Shown here: piece by piece, positions 35,907 through 45,213 of the stretch
How positions within the stretch are numbered: position 1 is the stretch's first letter
Layout of the letters: every line of letters starts with the position of its first letter
From: Zoogloea oleivorans
Lineage (GTDB): Bacteria; Pseudomonadota; Gammaproteobacteria; Burkholderiales; Rhodocyclaceae
Assembly: GCF_008107625.1 (NCBI RefSeq)
Contig: NZ_SDKK01000014.1
Location: 42,376-106,375, forward strand
DNA length: 64,000 nt
Direction of reading: 5' to 3'
Program-made: the position numbers and the translations under genes
The notes under the pieces: model-generated
What the model saw: the letters and a program-made list of their open reading frames with translations, nothing else
Told to the model about the DNA's origin: nothing
Database searches by the model: none

Positions 35907-38015
35907 TCAGGGCGTTGCCGCCAGTGGCATGAAGATCTGGAAGACCGTGCCGGAGCCGAGCTGGCTGCGACACAGAATGGTGCCGCCGTTTGCGGTGACG
36001 AGTTCGCGGACCACTGGCAGGCCGACGCCGCTGCCGCCGGGTTTGTCGCTGCTTTTGGCGCCGCTGGCGAAGAGGCTCTGGACCCGTTCCGGGGCCAGGC
36101 CGGGGCCGTTGTCCACGATCCGGATTTCGAGGCAGGGGCTGCCGTTGGCGTTGATGCCGGCGACGGCGGAGACGGTCAGCTTGCCACCCTCGGGAATGGC
36201 TTCGGCGGCATTCTTGAACAGGTTGAGCAGAATCTGTTTGAGGGCGCCCGGGGTGATGGCGGCAGGAGGCAGGCTGGGCGAGGTGCGCAGTTCAAACTGG
36301 ATGCCGCGACGTGCGAACAGCGCTTCGCCGTACAGGGCACGCAGGTCGTGAAGGATTTCGCTGACTCCGCTGTGCGCCGGACCCGTCGGGGTGATGCCGC
36401 TGAAGTCGCTGGCCTTGCGGATCAGTGTGCCGACCCGGTCGAGCTCGTCGCTCAGGAGGTTGAGCTGTTCCTTGAGGGTGGCGTCGTGGATCTTCTCGTC
36501 GATGATGCCGAGATAGGTCTTGATGACGGTCAGCGGGTTGCTGGCCTCGTGGGCGATGCGCCGGGCGTGGTCTACATAGCGGCGGGCGATGCTTTCTTCG
36601 AGTTCGTGGCGTGTCCGCTGATCGGCGCTGCGCTCGGAAATGCGCGATGTCGCTGCCAGGGTCAGGGTCTTGCGCAGGTCTTGTTCGACTTCGAGGCCCG
36701 GGTCTTCGGCGCTGGGGCACGGAAAGACGGCGACGCCGGATTCGTGGTGATTGTTCCAGGGCACGCACAGCAGTCCGTCGCTATCGAGCCAGCGGGCCAG
36801 TTGCCAGTCGGCTGCACATCGGCCGGGGGGGCGCTGGCCGCTCTGGAAGCGGGTTTCAACCTTGTCGCGATAGGCTTCGGCGATGACGCTGTGGGCATCG
36901 TCGGCGGCGATGTGAATCTGCGTCAGCCCCGGGTGGGCCGGGTTGGCGGCGCCGGTGAGGCCGTCGTTGCCGAGGGCTTTGACGAACAGCACCGGGGCGT
37001 CCATGCCGAGCAGCAGGCGGGAGGCCAGGTTGAAGTCCTGCCACGCAGTGGGGGCGTCGATCAGGGCGCTGCGGGAGAAGGCGCTGAGGGCTGCCCGGGC
37101 AATGCCGTTGTCGATGAGTTCGCTGGTGTCGTCGTCGTCCGTCGAGGTGTTCCAGGGCAGGGCCATCATGGTCGGATCGGCCTGGATGCCGAGCGTCCGT
37201 GCCTTGGCCTGCACACTGCGGGTGGTGTCGGCGAGGAGGCTGACGATGATCGAGCCTTCCAGCTGGATCAGCTGGCTGGCGGTTTCGAGGCTGGCCGCCG
37301 ACTGGTTGCCGCGGTAGCTGGCCAGCTCTTCCGCCGCGGCGGCAAGGCGGACCAGCGGATGGGCCGTGCCGAGGGCTTGCGGGTCGGCGTGATGCAGGGC
37401 GATGGCATCGGCGATGCCGGCAGGCAGGCCGCAGCGGGCGGCGAGGTCGGCCGACAGGTCGGCGTGATCCTGGCCATAGCGGTCCCACTCGGTGTGCGTC
37501 AGGTTGCGCTCTTCGGTGGTGTCGGCGAGGAGTTGCGGGTAGTCGTCGGCGTATTCGGCGAGCCACAGCAGGCCGAGGTCGTGGAAGAGCCCGGTGGCAT
37601 AGGCCTGTTCGGGATCCGGGTAGCCGGTTTCGTGGGCGAGATGCTCAGCGAGTTCGGCGACGAACTGGCTGTGCAGGATGTAGTGGCGGTGGGAGCGTCC
37701 GCCGACGCGGAGTCGGGGCTGCTGGATGATGTGCCTGAGGGCCCAGGCCTGGAGCAGGCCGCTGTCGATGCCCTCGAGCCGGCGCGTGATGGCATCCAGG
37801 ATGCAGGCCGCTTCCGTGTCGCCGAGGGGGTCGGTGAGCAGCAACTCAAAGACCAGCACCGGGTCGAGCACGATGATGCGTGCGATGTCCTGTGCCGATG
37901 CAGACCCGACAGAGAGTGCCCGCAGGAGCGCGGTGGCGGTCTCGCGCAGGCAGGGCAGGCGCAAGGTCGGAACCGCAACGGGTCGTCGCAATTTGAATAT
38001 TCGGGTATTTGGCAT
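35907..38015 (-). CDS. Sensor histidine kinase with N-terminal HDOD domain
   Basis: This is a 702-residue soluble kinase. An HDOD/HD-like N-terminal region (about 15-280) has HDLGLLWLAEYADD and AIALHHADPQALG. A middle region of unclear fold follows. The HisKA helix carries the likely phospho-histidine in HARRIAHEASNPLTVIKTY. The HATPase has VDNGPGLAPERVQSLF and GGSGVGLPVVREL. No membrane helices were seen, so the input is probably cytoplasmic. It precedes the REC-PAS-GGDEF-EAL gene in one operon, giving a complete two-component path into c-di-GMP. Confidence 0.87.
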   Translation of the reverse strand: MPNTRIFKLRRPVAVPTLRLPCLRETATALLRALSVGSASAQDIARIIVLDPVLVFELLLTDPLGDTEAACILDAITRRLEGIDSGLLQAWALRHIIQQPRLRVGGRSHRHYILHSQFVAELAEHLAHETGYPDPEQAYATGLFHDLGLLWLAEYADDYPQLLADTTEERNLTHTEWDRYGQDHADLSADLAARCGLPAGIADAIALHHADPQALGTAHPLVRLAAAAEELASYRGNQSAASLETASQLIQLEGSIIVSLLADTTRSVQAKARTLGIQADPTMMALPWNTSTDDDDTSELIDNGIARAALSAFSRSALIDAPTAWQDFNLASRLLLGMDAPVLFVKALGNDGLTGAANPAHPGLTQIHIAADDAHSVIAEAYRDKVETRFQSGQRPPGRCAADWQLARWLDSDGLLCVPWNNHHESGVAVFPCPSAEDPGLEVEQDLRKTLTLAATSRISERSADQRTRHELEESIARRYVDHARRIAHEASNPLTVIKTYLGIIDEKIHDATLKEQLNLLSDELDRVGTLIRKASDFSGITPTGPAHSGVSEILHDLRALYGEALFARRGIQFELRTSPSLPPAAITPGALKQILLNLFKNAAEAIPEGGKLTVSAVAGINANGSPCLEIRIVDNGPGLAPERVQSLFASGAKSSDKPGGSGVGLPVVRELVTANGGTILCRSQLGSGTVFQIFMPLAATP

Positions 38016-38172
38016 GAATAAAGCACGTATTTAGCAGATTTCGTGCTTTGAATTCTACGTATCCCCGGAAGCGCCAACTGTGACATAAGTTCGCCGCAGC
38101 CAGGTGCGGCAGGCTTGAGCGTGACTCAGTTCGCGGCTGCGTACAGAGTTTGCATCCCGGTGAGGTCCGGCC

Positions 38173-39312
38173 TCAACTGAACTGCAGGCTGTCGGCGAAG
38201 GCGAGGGCTTCCAGGTGGGCGCGGTTGATCTGCTCGGGCGAGATGTGGAGTTCGTGGGCGAGGGCGGCGAGGTCTTTGTCGTCGAAGCCTTCGAGGGCGC
38301 AGGCCAGCTTGAGGAAGGGGGCATAGACACCGTCGCCACTCAGCAGGGCGTCGGCGATCGGGGTCGGCAGGTGCATCTCTTCGAGGGCCGACTGCAGGCT
38401 GGCGCCGAGCAGCAGATGGAGCATGGAGAAGGCGCCGGTGATGAACAGGTTGTCCAGCTCTCCCTTGTCGAAAAAGGCTGCGCCGATCTTTTCCATGAAG
38501 CGTCCGCGGGCGATGGCGGTCTGCATCAGGGCCGGGGCCGAGGGGTCGCGGCTGGCCGAGACGAGGAGGACCGACAGCCACTTGTTGAGCTTTTCGTAGC
38601 CGAGGATGGTGACGGCATGGCGGAAGGACTGGATCTCGCACATCAGCCCGAAACCGGCCGAGTTGATGTAGCGCAGCAGCTTGTAGGACAGGGCCACGTC
38701 CTGCTTGAGGACGGTCTCGATTTCCTTGACCTCGGCGTTGCGGCGCACGAGGTTGAGGAGTCGGACAATTTGCGCATGGGACGGGGCCAGTTTGCCGTCG
38801 CTCTTGACGCCACGCATGAAGAACCAGCCGGAGGCGCCGTCGTAGCCCTCGAGGATCGCATTGCGAAAATCGGGCACATTGCCAAGACCCCAGGCGATGG
38901 CCAGCCCGGGTGGGTCGGCAGGTAGCGAGTGGCGCTTGGCGTCGATGATCACGAAGCGCCAGGGAATATTCGGCGGCAGGATCGTGTCGTTTTGATACCA
39001 GGTCAGGTTGAGGCTGATGCCGGCCGCCTGCAACTGCGGGATCAGGGCCAGCGTGAGCGGGTGGGCGATGGACTGGGTGGGGATTTCGACCATCGCATTG
39101 GCCGGCGCAATCCACTCCAGCAGATCCGGGGTGGGAACCAGCCGGTAGAGGCTGATGAAGACCGGATGGGTGGCCGGCCACACGTCGTCCAGACTGCTCA
39201 GGGCCTGAACGGCCGCGGCGACGGATGCCGCATGCACGATCAGCCGGTTGGCGGTGATCTTGTGCTGTTTGTTGATGACCGGTTCGCGGGTGATCAGGAC
39301 GGTGTTGCTCAT
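38173..39312 (-). CDS. HDOD-domain protein with degenerate EAL-like N-terminus (YuxH-like)
   Basis: The protein has 379 residues. Residues 1-165 resemble an EAL fold (start TVLITREPVINKQHKI, then WRFVIIDAKRHSLP) but lack the EAL signature and DDFGTG. They are presumably inactive in c-di-GMP hydrolysis. Residues 170-365 form an HDOD domain (ALSYKLLRYINSAGFG, SFRHAVTILGYEKLNKWLSV). Proteins of this layout often modulate signalling. It follows the flavin reductase gene by 24 bases on the same strand and precedes the HDOD kinase, placing two HDOD proteins side by side. Confidence 0.85.
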   Translation of the reverse strand: MSNTVLITREPVINKQHKITANRLIVHAASVAAAVQALSSLDDVWPATHPVFISLYRLVPTPDLLEWIAPANAMVEIPTQSIAHPLTLALIPQLQAAGISLNLTWYQNDTILPPNIPWRFVIIDAKRHSLPADPPGLAIAWGLGNVPDFRNAILEGYDGASGWFFMRGVKSDGKLAPSHAQIVRLLNLVRRNAEVKEIETVLKQDVALSYKLLRYINSAGFGLMCEIQSFRHAVTILGYEKLNKWLSVLLVSASRDPSAPALMQTAIARGRFMEKIGAAFFDKGELDNLFITGAFSMLHLLLGASLQSALEEMHLPTPIADALLSGDGVYAPFLKLACALEGFDDKDLAALAHELHISPEQINRAHLEALAFADSLQFS

Positions 39313-39336
39313 GGGCGCAGGCTTCCGGTGCAGGCC

Positions 39337-40365
39337 TCAGGTGGCCTTGGCGTCGTTCGAGAAACTGAAGGCGTCGGCGAAGAAGGCTTCTACCGGCAGG
39401 CTGCAGCGCTGGGTGAGATCCTCGCGGGCGGCGTCGATCATGGCCGGTGAGCCGCAGGCATAGACTTCGTGGCCGGACAGGTCGGGCAGATCGGTCATCA
39501 GGGCCTGGTGCGCAAAGCCGCTGCGACCGTTCCAGTTGTCGCTGGCCGGCGCATCGGACAGCACCGGTACGAAACGGAAGCCGGGCAGGCGCGCCTCCCA
39601 GCTGCGGGCGAGTTCGAGTTGATACAGGCCGGCCACGTCACGGCTGCCCCAGTACAGGGTCATCGGGCGGGTCTGCCCGGTGGCGATGGCGTTTTCGACG
39701 ATGCTCTTGATCGGTGCAAAGCCGGTTCCGCCGGCCAGCAGCACGACGGGCTTGCTGGAGTCTTCGTGCAGCCGGAAGCTGCCCAGCGGGCCTTCGAAGC
39801 GCAGGATGTCTTTTTCCTTGAGCTTCTCGAACACGTGGGTGGTGAATTGGCCGCCGGGCACGAGGCGGATGTGCAGTTCGAGAAAGTCGCTGGCGGTGGG
39901 GGCGTTGGCGATGGAGAAGCTGCGGCGCTTGCCCTCGGCGAGCAGAAAGTCGATGTACTGGCCGGCGATGAACTGGAACTTCTCACTGGCCGGCAGCTTG
40001 ATCTCCAGGACGATCACATCGGCGCCGAGGCGCGTCACTTTCTGGACCCGGCAGGGCAGCTTCTTGACCGGAATGTCGCCAACCCGGCTCACCTGGCGTA
40101 CTTCCACTTCGACGTCGGAGCGCGCCTGGGCGCAGCACAGCAGGGCCATGCCCTGCTCGCGGTCGGCGTCGGTGAGGGTCGAGGCCGAGAAGCGGCCTGG
40201 ATCCACGTCACCCGCCAGCACCTTGCTCTTGCACACGCCACAGGCGCCGTCGCGGCAACTGTAAGGAAGCAGCAGGCCGGCAGCGAGGGCGGCTTCGAGA
40301 ATGGTTTCGTCGGGGGCGGCCGCAAAGTGGAGGCCGCTGGGTTGGAGGGTGACCTGGAACGACAT
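39337..40365 (-). CDS. 2Fe-2S ferredoxin / flavin reductase (CDP-6-deoxy-glucoseen reductase-like)
   Basis: The 342-residue electron-transfer protein has an N-terminal plant-type ferredoxin (C-rich SCRDGACGVCKSK near residue 35 and LLCCAQ near 75). An FAD-binding reductase follows (RRSFSIANAP near 150), then an NAD(P) domain (LLAGGTGFAPIKS, YACGSPAMIDAA). It resembles AscD/DdhD and oxygenase reductases. The cellular partner is not evident here. The ATG at 40365 is preferred because earlier in-frame starts would run into the divergent gene at 40393, only 27 bases away. Confidence 0.85.
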   Translation of the reverse strand: MSFQVTLQPSGLHFAAAPDETILEAALAAGLLLPYSCRDGACGVCKSKVLAGDVDPGRFSASTLTDADREQGMALLCCAQARSDVEVEVRQVSRVGDIPVKKLPCRVQKVTRLGADVIVLEIKLPASEKFQFIAGQYIDFLLAEGKRRSFSIANAPTASDFLELHIRLVPGGQFTTHVFEKLKEKDILRFEGPLGSFRLHEDSSKPVVLLAGGTGFAPIKSIVENAIATGQTRPMTLYWGSRDVAGLYQLELARSWEARLPGFRFVPVLSDAPASDNWNGRSGFAHQALMTDLPDLSGHEVYACGSPAMIDAAREDLTQRCSLPVEAFFADAFSFSNDAKAT

Positions 40366-40392
40366 GATGGGTGGCCGTGAGATAATCGAAAA

Positions 40393-41289
40393 ATGAAACG
40401 TCGAAAAATGCAGCAAGTGCTGATTGTCGGGAGTGGCGATGTGGCGCGCCGGATCATTCCGTGGCTGGCCCTGCGCTTCCGGGTACGCGCCGTCGTGCGC
40501 CGTCCGGAAGAGTGTGCCGCCCTGCGTGCATTGGGCGCAACGCCGATCCTCGCCGATCTCGACCAGCCTGCCAGTCTGGATCGTCTTGCCGGCATTGCGG
40601 ACTACGTGCTGCACTGCGCGCCGCCGCCCGGGCAAGGCCAGGATGATCCGCGAACCCGCCGCCTTCTGGCGGCTTTGACGCGTCGCGGGAGTCTACCACG
40701 GCGGCTAATCTATATAAGTACCACCGGCGTGTATGGCGATTGCGGTGGCGCATGGCTGGACGAAACGCATCCGCTGCGTCCCGACTCGGCCCGTGCTGGC
40801 CGGCGTGTGGCCGCCGAAGGGCATTTGCGCCGTTTTGGCCGTCGTACCGGGTGTCGGGTCAGCCTGCTGCGGGCGCCGGGCATCTATGATTCGGCCGAGC
40901 GCCTGCCGCTGGCCCGTCTGCACAAGGGCGATCCGGTGCTGGTGGCCGAAGACGACGTCTTTACCAACCACATTCATGCCGACGATCTGGCGCGCCTGCT
41001 GGCCCTGGCCCTGTTTCGCGGCAAGCCCAACCGCGCCTACAACGCCACCGACGACAGCCAGCTCAGGATGGGCGAGTATTTCGATCTGGTGGCCGATGCC
41101 GTCGGCCTGCCGCGTCCGCCGCGGGTGCCCCGGGCCGAACTGGCGGAGCGCCTGTCGGCCATGACCCTGTCTTTCATGTCCGAATCCCGCCGCCTGAAAA
41201 ACGGGCGGATCAAGCGGGAACTCCGTACCGAACTACGCTATCCGACCGTTGCCGACGCCCTGCGCGCGCGCCGCGACACCGTTTCCTGA
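40393..41289 (+). CDS. NAD(P)-dependent epimerase/dehydratase (YeeZ-like SDR)
   Basis: The 298-residue extended short-chain dehydrogenase has the nucleotide motif VLIVGSGDVARRI at the N-terminus, a mid-region YISTTGVYGDCGG, and VFTNHIHADDLARLL. It resembles YeeZ-type proteins, whose substrate is unknown. The catalytic YxxxK is not obvious, since ARAGRRVAAEGHLR stands at the usual place. It is divergent from the flavin reductase with only 27 bases between start codons. An alternative ATG lies at 40408. Confidence 0.8.
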   Translation: MKRRKMQQVLIVGSGDVARRIIPWLALRFRVRAVVRRPEECAALRALGATPILADLDQPASLDRLAGIADYVLHCAPPPGQGQDDPRTRRLLAALTRRGSLPRRLIYISTTGVYGDCGGAWLDETHPLRPDSARAGRRVAAEGHLRRFGRRTGCRVSLLRAPGIYDSAERLPLARLHKGDPVLVAEDDVFTNHIHADDLARLLALALFRGKPNRAYNATDDSQLRMGEYFDLVADAVGLPRPPRVPRAELAERLSAMTLSFMSESRRLKNGRIKRELRTELRYPTVADALRARRDTVS

Positions 41290-41316
41290 CCCTCATCCCA
41301 TATCGAGCCCGACATC

Positions 41317-41736
41317 ATGTTGTATCTCAGCGTCAAAGCCCTGCACATCATCCTTGTCACCAGCTGGTTCGCCGGCCTGTTCTATCTGCCGCGCCTGTTC
41401 GTCAATCACGCGATGGTCAGCGACAAGGCCACCCTCGAGCGCCTTGAATTGATGGAGTTCAAGCTCTACCGTTTCATGACGCCGCTGGGCATTCTCGCCG
41501 TGGCCCTCGGCATGTGGCTGTGGTTCGGTTTCGGTTTCGAATGGGGCGGCTGGCTGCATGCCAAGACGGCCCTGGTGACCCTCCTGATCGTTTATCACCT
41601 CTACTGCGGGCGCCTGATGCGCGCCTTTGCCGAGGGACGCAATACCCGCAGCCACGTCTGGTACCGCTTCTTCAACGAAGTGCCGGTGCTGGTGCTGTTC
41701 GTGGTGGTGTTCCTCGTCGTGCTGAAGCCCTTCTGA
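41317..41736 (+). CDS. hemJ: Protoporphyrinogen oxidase HemJ
   Basis: The 139-residue, four-helix membrane protein has the conserved histidine in KALHIILVTSWFAGLFYLPR and the later KTALVTLLIVYHLYCGR pattern of HemJ, ending EVPVLVLFVVVFLVVLKPF. It oxidises protoporphyrinogen IX in haem synthesis, and the haem supply also serves the cytochromes of this organism. It starts 27 bases after the SDR gene. Confidence 0.9.
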   Translation: MLYLSVKALHIILVTSWFAGLFYLPRLFVNHAMVSDKATLERLELMEFKLYRFMTPLGILAVALGMWLWFGFGFEWGGWLHAKTALVTLLIVYHLYCGRLMRAFAEGRNTRSHVWYRFFNEVPVLVLFVVVFLVVLKPF

Positions 41737-41757
41737 TTTATTTACCGGATTCCTGCC

Positions 41758-42915
41758 TTGAATTTCTTCGCCCCTTGCCCGCGCGGCCTTGAGCTGCTCC
41801 TCGTCGATGAGCTTCGTGCCATCGGCGCCACCGACCCCAAGGCCCTGCCTGGCGGCGTCCAGTTCTCCGGCGACTGGGCCTTGTGCTACCGCGCCAACCT
41901 GGAGAGCCGCATCGCCAGCCGGGTGCTGTGGCAGATCACCATGGGCCGCTACCGTAGCGAAGAGGACATCTACCGGATCGCCTATGCACCGACCTGGGCC
42001 CGCTGGTTCACCACGGAGCAGACCATCCGCGTCTTCGTCACGGCGCACAAGTCGCCGCTGCGCAGCCTGGAGTTCGCCACCCTGCGCATCAAGGATGCGG
42101 TGTGCGACCACTTCCGTACCGTGTCCGGCGTGCGGCCGAGCGTGGACACGCAGACACCGGATATCCGTATCCACGCCTTCCTGTCGGCAGATACGGTGAC
42201 GCTGTATCTCGATACGTCGGGTGAGCCGCTTTACAAGCGGGGCTTCAAGGAGGCCTCGGTGGAAGCGCCGCTGAAGGAAAACCTGGCCGCCGGCATCCTG
42301 CGTCTGACCGGCTGGAATCCGGCCGAAGAGGCCCTCTGCGACCCGATGTGCGGCAGTGGCACCTTCCTCATCGAAGCCGCCCAGATGGCCCTCGACGTGG
42401 CCCCGGGCCTTGGCCGTCACTTTGCTTTCGAGGGCTTCAAGCACTTCGAGCCGGACACCTGGAAGCCCATTCGCCAGGCCGCCGAAGACCGTCGTCTGGC
42501 CCCGCGGCCGCTGGCGATCTACGGTTCGGACATCAACGAAACCCAGCAGCGCAAGGCCTTCGTGAACCTGCGCAGTGCGGGCCTCGAAGGGTGTGTGCAA
42601 GTGGGGCAGGCGGATTTGCTGGATATGGAATCACCCGAGCCGTCCGGCGTCCTGATCGCCAATCCGCCCTATGGCGTGCGCCTGTCGGATACCTCCGAGC
42701 TGGAAGCCTTCTACCCGAAGCTGGGCGATGCCCTCAAGGCTCACTGGACTGGCTGGCGCTGCTACTTCTTCACCGGCGATCCGGCCCTGCCCAAGGGGGT
42801 GCGCCTGAAAGCCAGCAAACGCACGCCGCTGTTCAACGGCGCCATCGAATGCCGGCTGTTCGAATATCAGATGATCGCCGGCTCGGCGCGCAAGCCGAAG
42901 CCTGCAGCCGAGTGA
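41758..42915 (+). CDS. THUMP-domain RNA guanine-N2 methyltransferase (RlmL N-terminal half-like)
   Basis: The 385-residue class I methyltransferase has an N-terminal THUMP domain (NFFAPCPRGLELLLVDEL start, residues 1-160). The catalytic domain contains DPMCGSGTFLIEAA near residue 197 and the target-base motif NPPYGVRL near residue 300. It matches the first half of E. coli RlmL, the 23S rRNA G2445 enzyme, without the fused RlmK half. The start is TTG at 41758; no ATG fits the conserved N-terminus. It converges on pilU with four bases between stops. Confidence 0.87.
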   Translation: MNFFAPCPRGLELLLVDELRAIGATDPKALPGGVQFSGDWALCYRANLESRIASRVLWQITMGRYRSEEDIYRIAYAPTWARWFTTEQTIRVFVTAHKSPLRSLEFATLRIKDAVCDHFRTVSGVRPSVDTQTPDIRIHAFLSADTVTLYLDTSGEPLYKRGFKEASVEAPLKENLAAGILRLTGWNPAEEALCDPMCGSGTFLIEAAQMALDVAPGLGRHFAFEGFKHFEPDTWKPIRQAAEDRRLAPRPLAIYGSDINETQQRKAFVNLRSAGLEGCVQVGQADLLDMESPEPSGVLIANPPYGVRLSDTSELEAFYPKLGDALKAHWTGWRCYFFTGDPALPKGVRLKASKRTPLFNGAIECRLFEYQMIAGSARKPKPAAE

Positions 42916-42919
42916 TTGC

Positions 42920-44053
42920 TCAGACGATGTCGAGGTTCTGAATCCCGGAAAGCATGTCCTTGTCGCCGCGGCGGCTCTTGAGTTTGATCTGCAGACGCAG
43001 ATCGTTCATGGAGTCGGCGTTGCGCAGGGCATCTTCGTAGGTGATCACGCCTTTTTCGTAGAGATCGAAAAGGCTCTGGTCGAAGGTCTGCATGCCGAGT
43101 TCGGCAGAGCGCTTCATCACTTCCTTGATGCCCGGGATTTCGCCCTTGAAGATCAGGTCGGAAATCAGCGGTGAATTGAGCATCACCTCCACCGCCGGCA
43201 CGCGGCCCTTGCGGTCGCACATGGGCAGCAGGCGCTGGGAAATCAGTGCCCGCAGGTTGAGGGACAGATCCATCAGCAACTGGTGGCGGCGCTCTTCAGG
43301 GAAGAAGTTGATGATCCGGTCGATGGCCTGGTTGGCGCTGTTGGCGTGCAGCGTGGCCAGGCACAGGTGACCGGTTTCGGCGAAGGCGATGGCGTAGTTC
43401 ATGGTTTCCCGATCGCGGATTTCGCCCATCAGGATGACGTCCGGTGCCTGCCGGAGGGTGTTCTTCAGCGCCGGCTCCCAGGAGTCGGTGTCGATGCCGA
43501 CTTCACGCTGGGTGACGATGCAGTTCTTGTGGGTATGCACGAACTCGATCGGGTCTTCGACGGTGATGATGTGCCCGAAACTCTTCTCGTTGCGGAAGTC
43601 CACCATCGCCGCGAGGGAGGTGGTCTTGCCGGTGCCGGTGCCGCCGACGAAGATCACCAGCCCGCGCTTGGACATGGCGATGTCCTTGAGCACCGGCGGC
43701 AGGCCGAGTTCGTCGAAGGTGGGGATTTTCTGGGGAATCGTCCGCAGGACCAGCCCGACCTGGCCCTGCTGGATGAAGGCATTGGCGCGGAAGCGCCCGA
43801 TGCCGGGCGGCGAAATGGCGAAGTTGCATTCCTTGGTGGCTTCGAACTCCTGAGCCTGCCGGTCGCTCATGATGACCCGGGCCAGCTCGGACGTATGGCT
43901 GTGGGTGAGCAACTGGTTGGACTGGGGGACGATCTTGCCGTCGATCTTGATGGCCGGCGGAAAGTTGGTCGTGATGAACAGATCGGAGCCGTTCTTCTGC
44001 CGCATCAGCCGCAGAAGGTCGTGCATGAACTTGAGTGCCTGGTCGCGTTCCAT
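42920..44053 (-). CDS. pilU: Twitching motility ATPase PilU
   Basis: The 377-residue retraction ATPase is of the PilT/GspE superfamily. It has Walker A GGTGTGKTTS near residue 133, the Asp box region (ITVEDPIEFVHTHK), Walker B GEIRDRET and the His box ATLHANSANQAIDRI. The 377-residue length and the extended C-terminal tail distinguish PilU from PilT. It lies 20 bases downstream of pilT on the same strand, the usual pilTU order, and powers type IV pilus retraction with PilT. Confidence 0.94.
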   Translation of the reverse strand: MERDQALKFMHDLLRLMRQKNGSDLFITTNFPPAIKIDGKIVPQSNQLLTHSHTSELARVIMSDRQAQEFEATKECNFAISPPGIGRFRANAFIQQGQVGLVLRTIPQKIPTFDELGLPPVLKDIAMSKRGLVIFVGGTGTGKTTSLAAMVDFRNEKSFGHIITVEDPIEFVHTHKNCIVTQREVGIDTDSWEPALKNTLRQAPDVILMGEIRDRETMNYAIAFAETGHLCLATLHANSANQAIDRIINFFPEERRHQLLMDLSLNLRALISQRLLPMCDRKGRVPAVEVMLNSPLISDLIFKGEIPGIKEVMKRSAELGMQTFDQSLFDLYEKGVITYEDALRNADSMNDLRLQIKLKSRRGDKDMLSGIQNLDIV

Positions 44054-44073
44054 GGTGCTTTCCTATTACCGGT

Positions 44074-45117
44074 TCAAGCCGGGAAACTGTCCTTGTTCTG
44101 GGCGCGCATGCGCGCTTCGGCGCTGGATACGATGTTGCGCCGGACCATGTCGGCCAGGCATTGGTCGAGCGTCTGCATGCCGATATTCTGGCCGGTCTGG
44201 ATGGACGAGTACATCTGGGCAACCTTGTTCTCGCGGATCAGGTTGCGGATGGCCGGGGTGCCGATCATGATTTCGTGGGCGGCCACGCGTCCGCTGCCGT
44301 CCTTGGTTTTCAGCAGGGTCTGGGAAATCACCGCCCGCAGGGATTCGGACATCATCGCGCGGACCATGTCCTTTTCGGCAGCAGGGAAGACGTCGACGAT
44401 CCGGTCGATGGTCTTGGCGGCCGACGAGGTGTGCAGGGTGCCGAACACCAGGTGACCGGTTTCGGCGGCGGTGAGCGCCAGGCGGATGGTTTCCAGGTCG
44501 CGCATTTCGCCCACCAGAATCACGTCCGGATCTTCCCGCAGGGACGAGCGCAGGGCCGCGTTGAAGGACTGGGTGTCGCGGGCCACTTCCCGCTGGTTGA
44601 TCAGGCAGCGCTTGGATTCGTGCACGAATTCGATCGGGTCCTCGATGGTCAGGATGTGGCCGTATTCGGTTTCATTGACGTAATCCACCATCGCCGCCAG
44701 CGTCGTCGACTTGCCCGAGCCCGTGGGGCCGGTAACCAGCACGATGCCGCGGGGCTGGTTGGCGATTTCCTTGAAGATCTTCGGGCAGTTCAGTTCTTCA
44801 AGGGTCAGCACCTTGGACGGAATGACCCGGAAAACCGCTGCCGCCCCGCGGTTCTGATTGAAGGCGTTAACCCGGAAGCGCGCCAGGTTGGGGATTTCGA
44901 AAGAGAAGTCGGTCTCGAAGAACTCTTCGTACTGCTTGCGCTGCGAGTCGTTCATGATGTCGTACACCATGCCGTGCACATCCTTGTGCAGCAGTGCCGG
45001 CAGGTTGATGCGCCGAATGTCGCCATGGACCCGAATCATCGGCGGCAGGCCGGACGAAAGGTGCAGGTCGGAGGCCTTGTTCTTGACGGTGAAGGCAAGC
45101 AGTTCGGTGATGTCCAT
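44074..45117 (-). CDS. pilT: Type IV pilus retraction ATPase PilT
   Basis: The 347-residue ATPase has Walker A GPTGSGKSTTLAAM, ITIEDPIEFVHESK, Walker B GEMRDLETIRLALTAAETGH and the C-terminal AIRNLIRENKVAQMYSSIQ, the PilT-specific AIRNLIRE motif. It drives pilus disassembly. It is divergent from yggS across 96 bases (45118-45213), which must hold both promoters. A TATACT box at 45178 on the plus strand may serve yggS. Confidence 0.95.
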   Translation of the reverse strand: MDITELLAFTVKNKASDLHLSSGLPPMIRVHGDIRRINLPALLHKDVHGMVYDIMNDSQRKQYEEFFETDFSFEIPNLARFRVNAFNQNRGAAAVFRVIPSKVLTLEELNCPKIFKEIANQPRGIVLVTGPTGSGKSTTLAAMVDYVNETEYGHILTIEDPIEFVHESKRCLINQREVARDTQSFNAALRSSLREDPDVILVGEMRDLETIRLALTAAETGHLVFGTLHTSSAAKTIDRIVDVFPAAEKDMVRAMMSESLRAVISQTLLKTKDGSGRVAAHEIMIGTPAIRNLIRENKVAQMYSSIQTGQNIGMQTLDQCLADMVRRNIVSSAEARMRAQNKDSFPA

Positions 45118-45213
45118 CGTGGATACTCGCAGAGACAGCGGGATTGGCGGGTCGAATTTCGGTCTGTGGCCCGATGCTATACTCAGCGGCCTCTTCAGCC
45201 CAGAAATTAAGCT

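Noticed and set aside
45118..45213. Strong promoter for yggS
   Set aside because: TATACT at 45178 is a fair -10 box, but no acceptable -35 box lies 16-18 bases upstream, so it was not listed as a feature.
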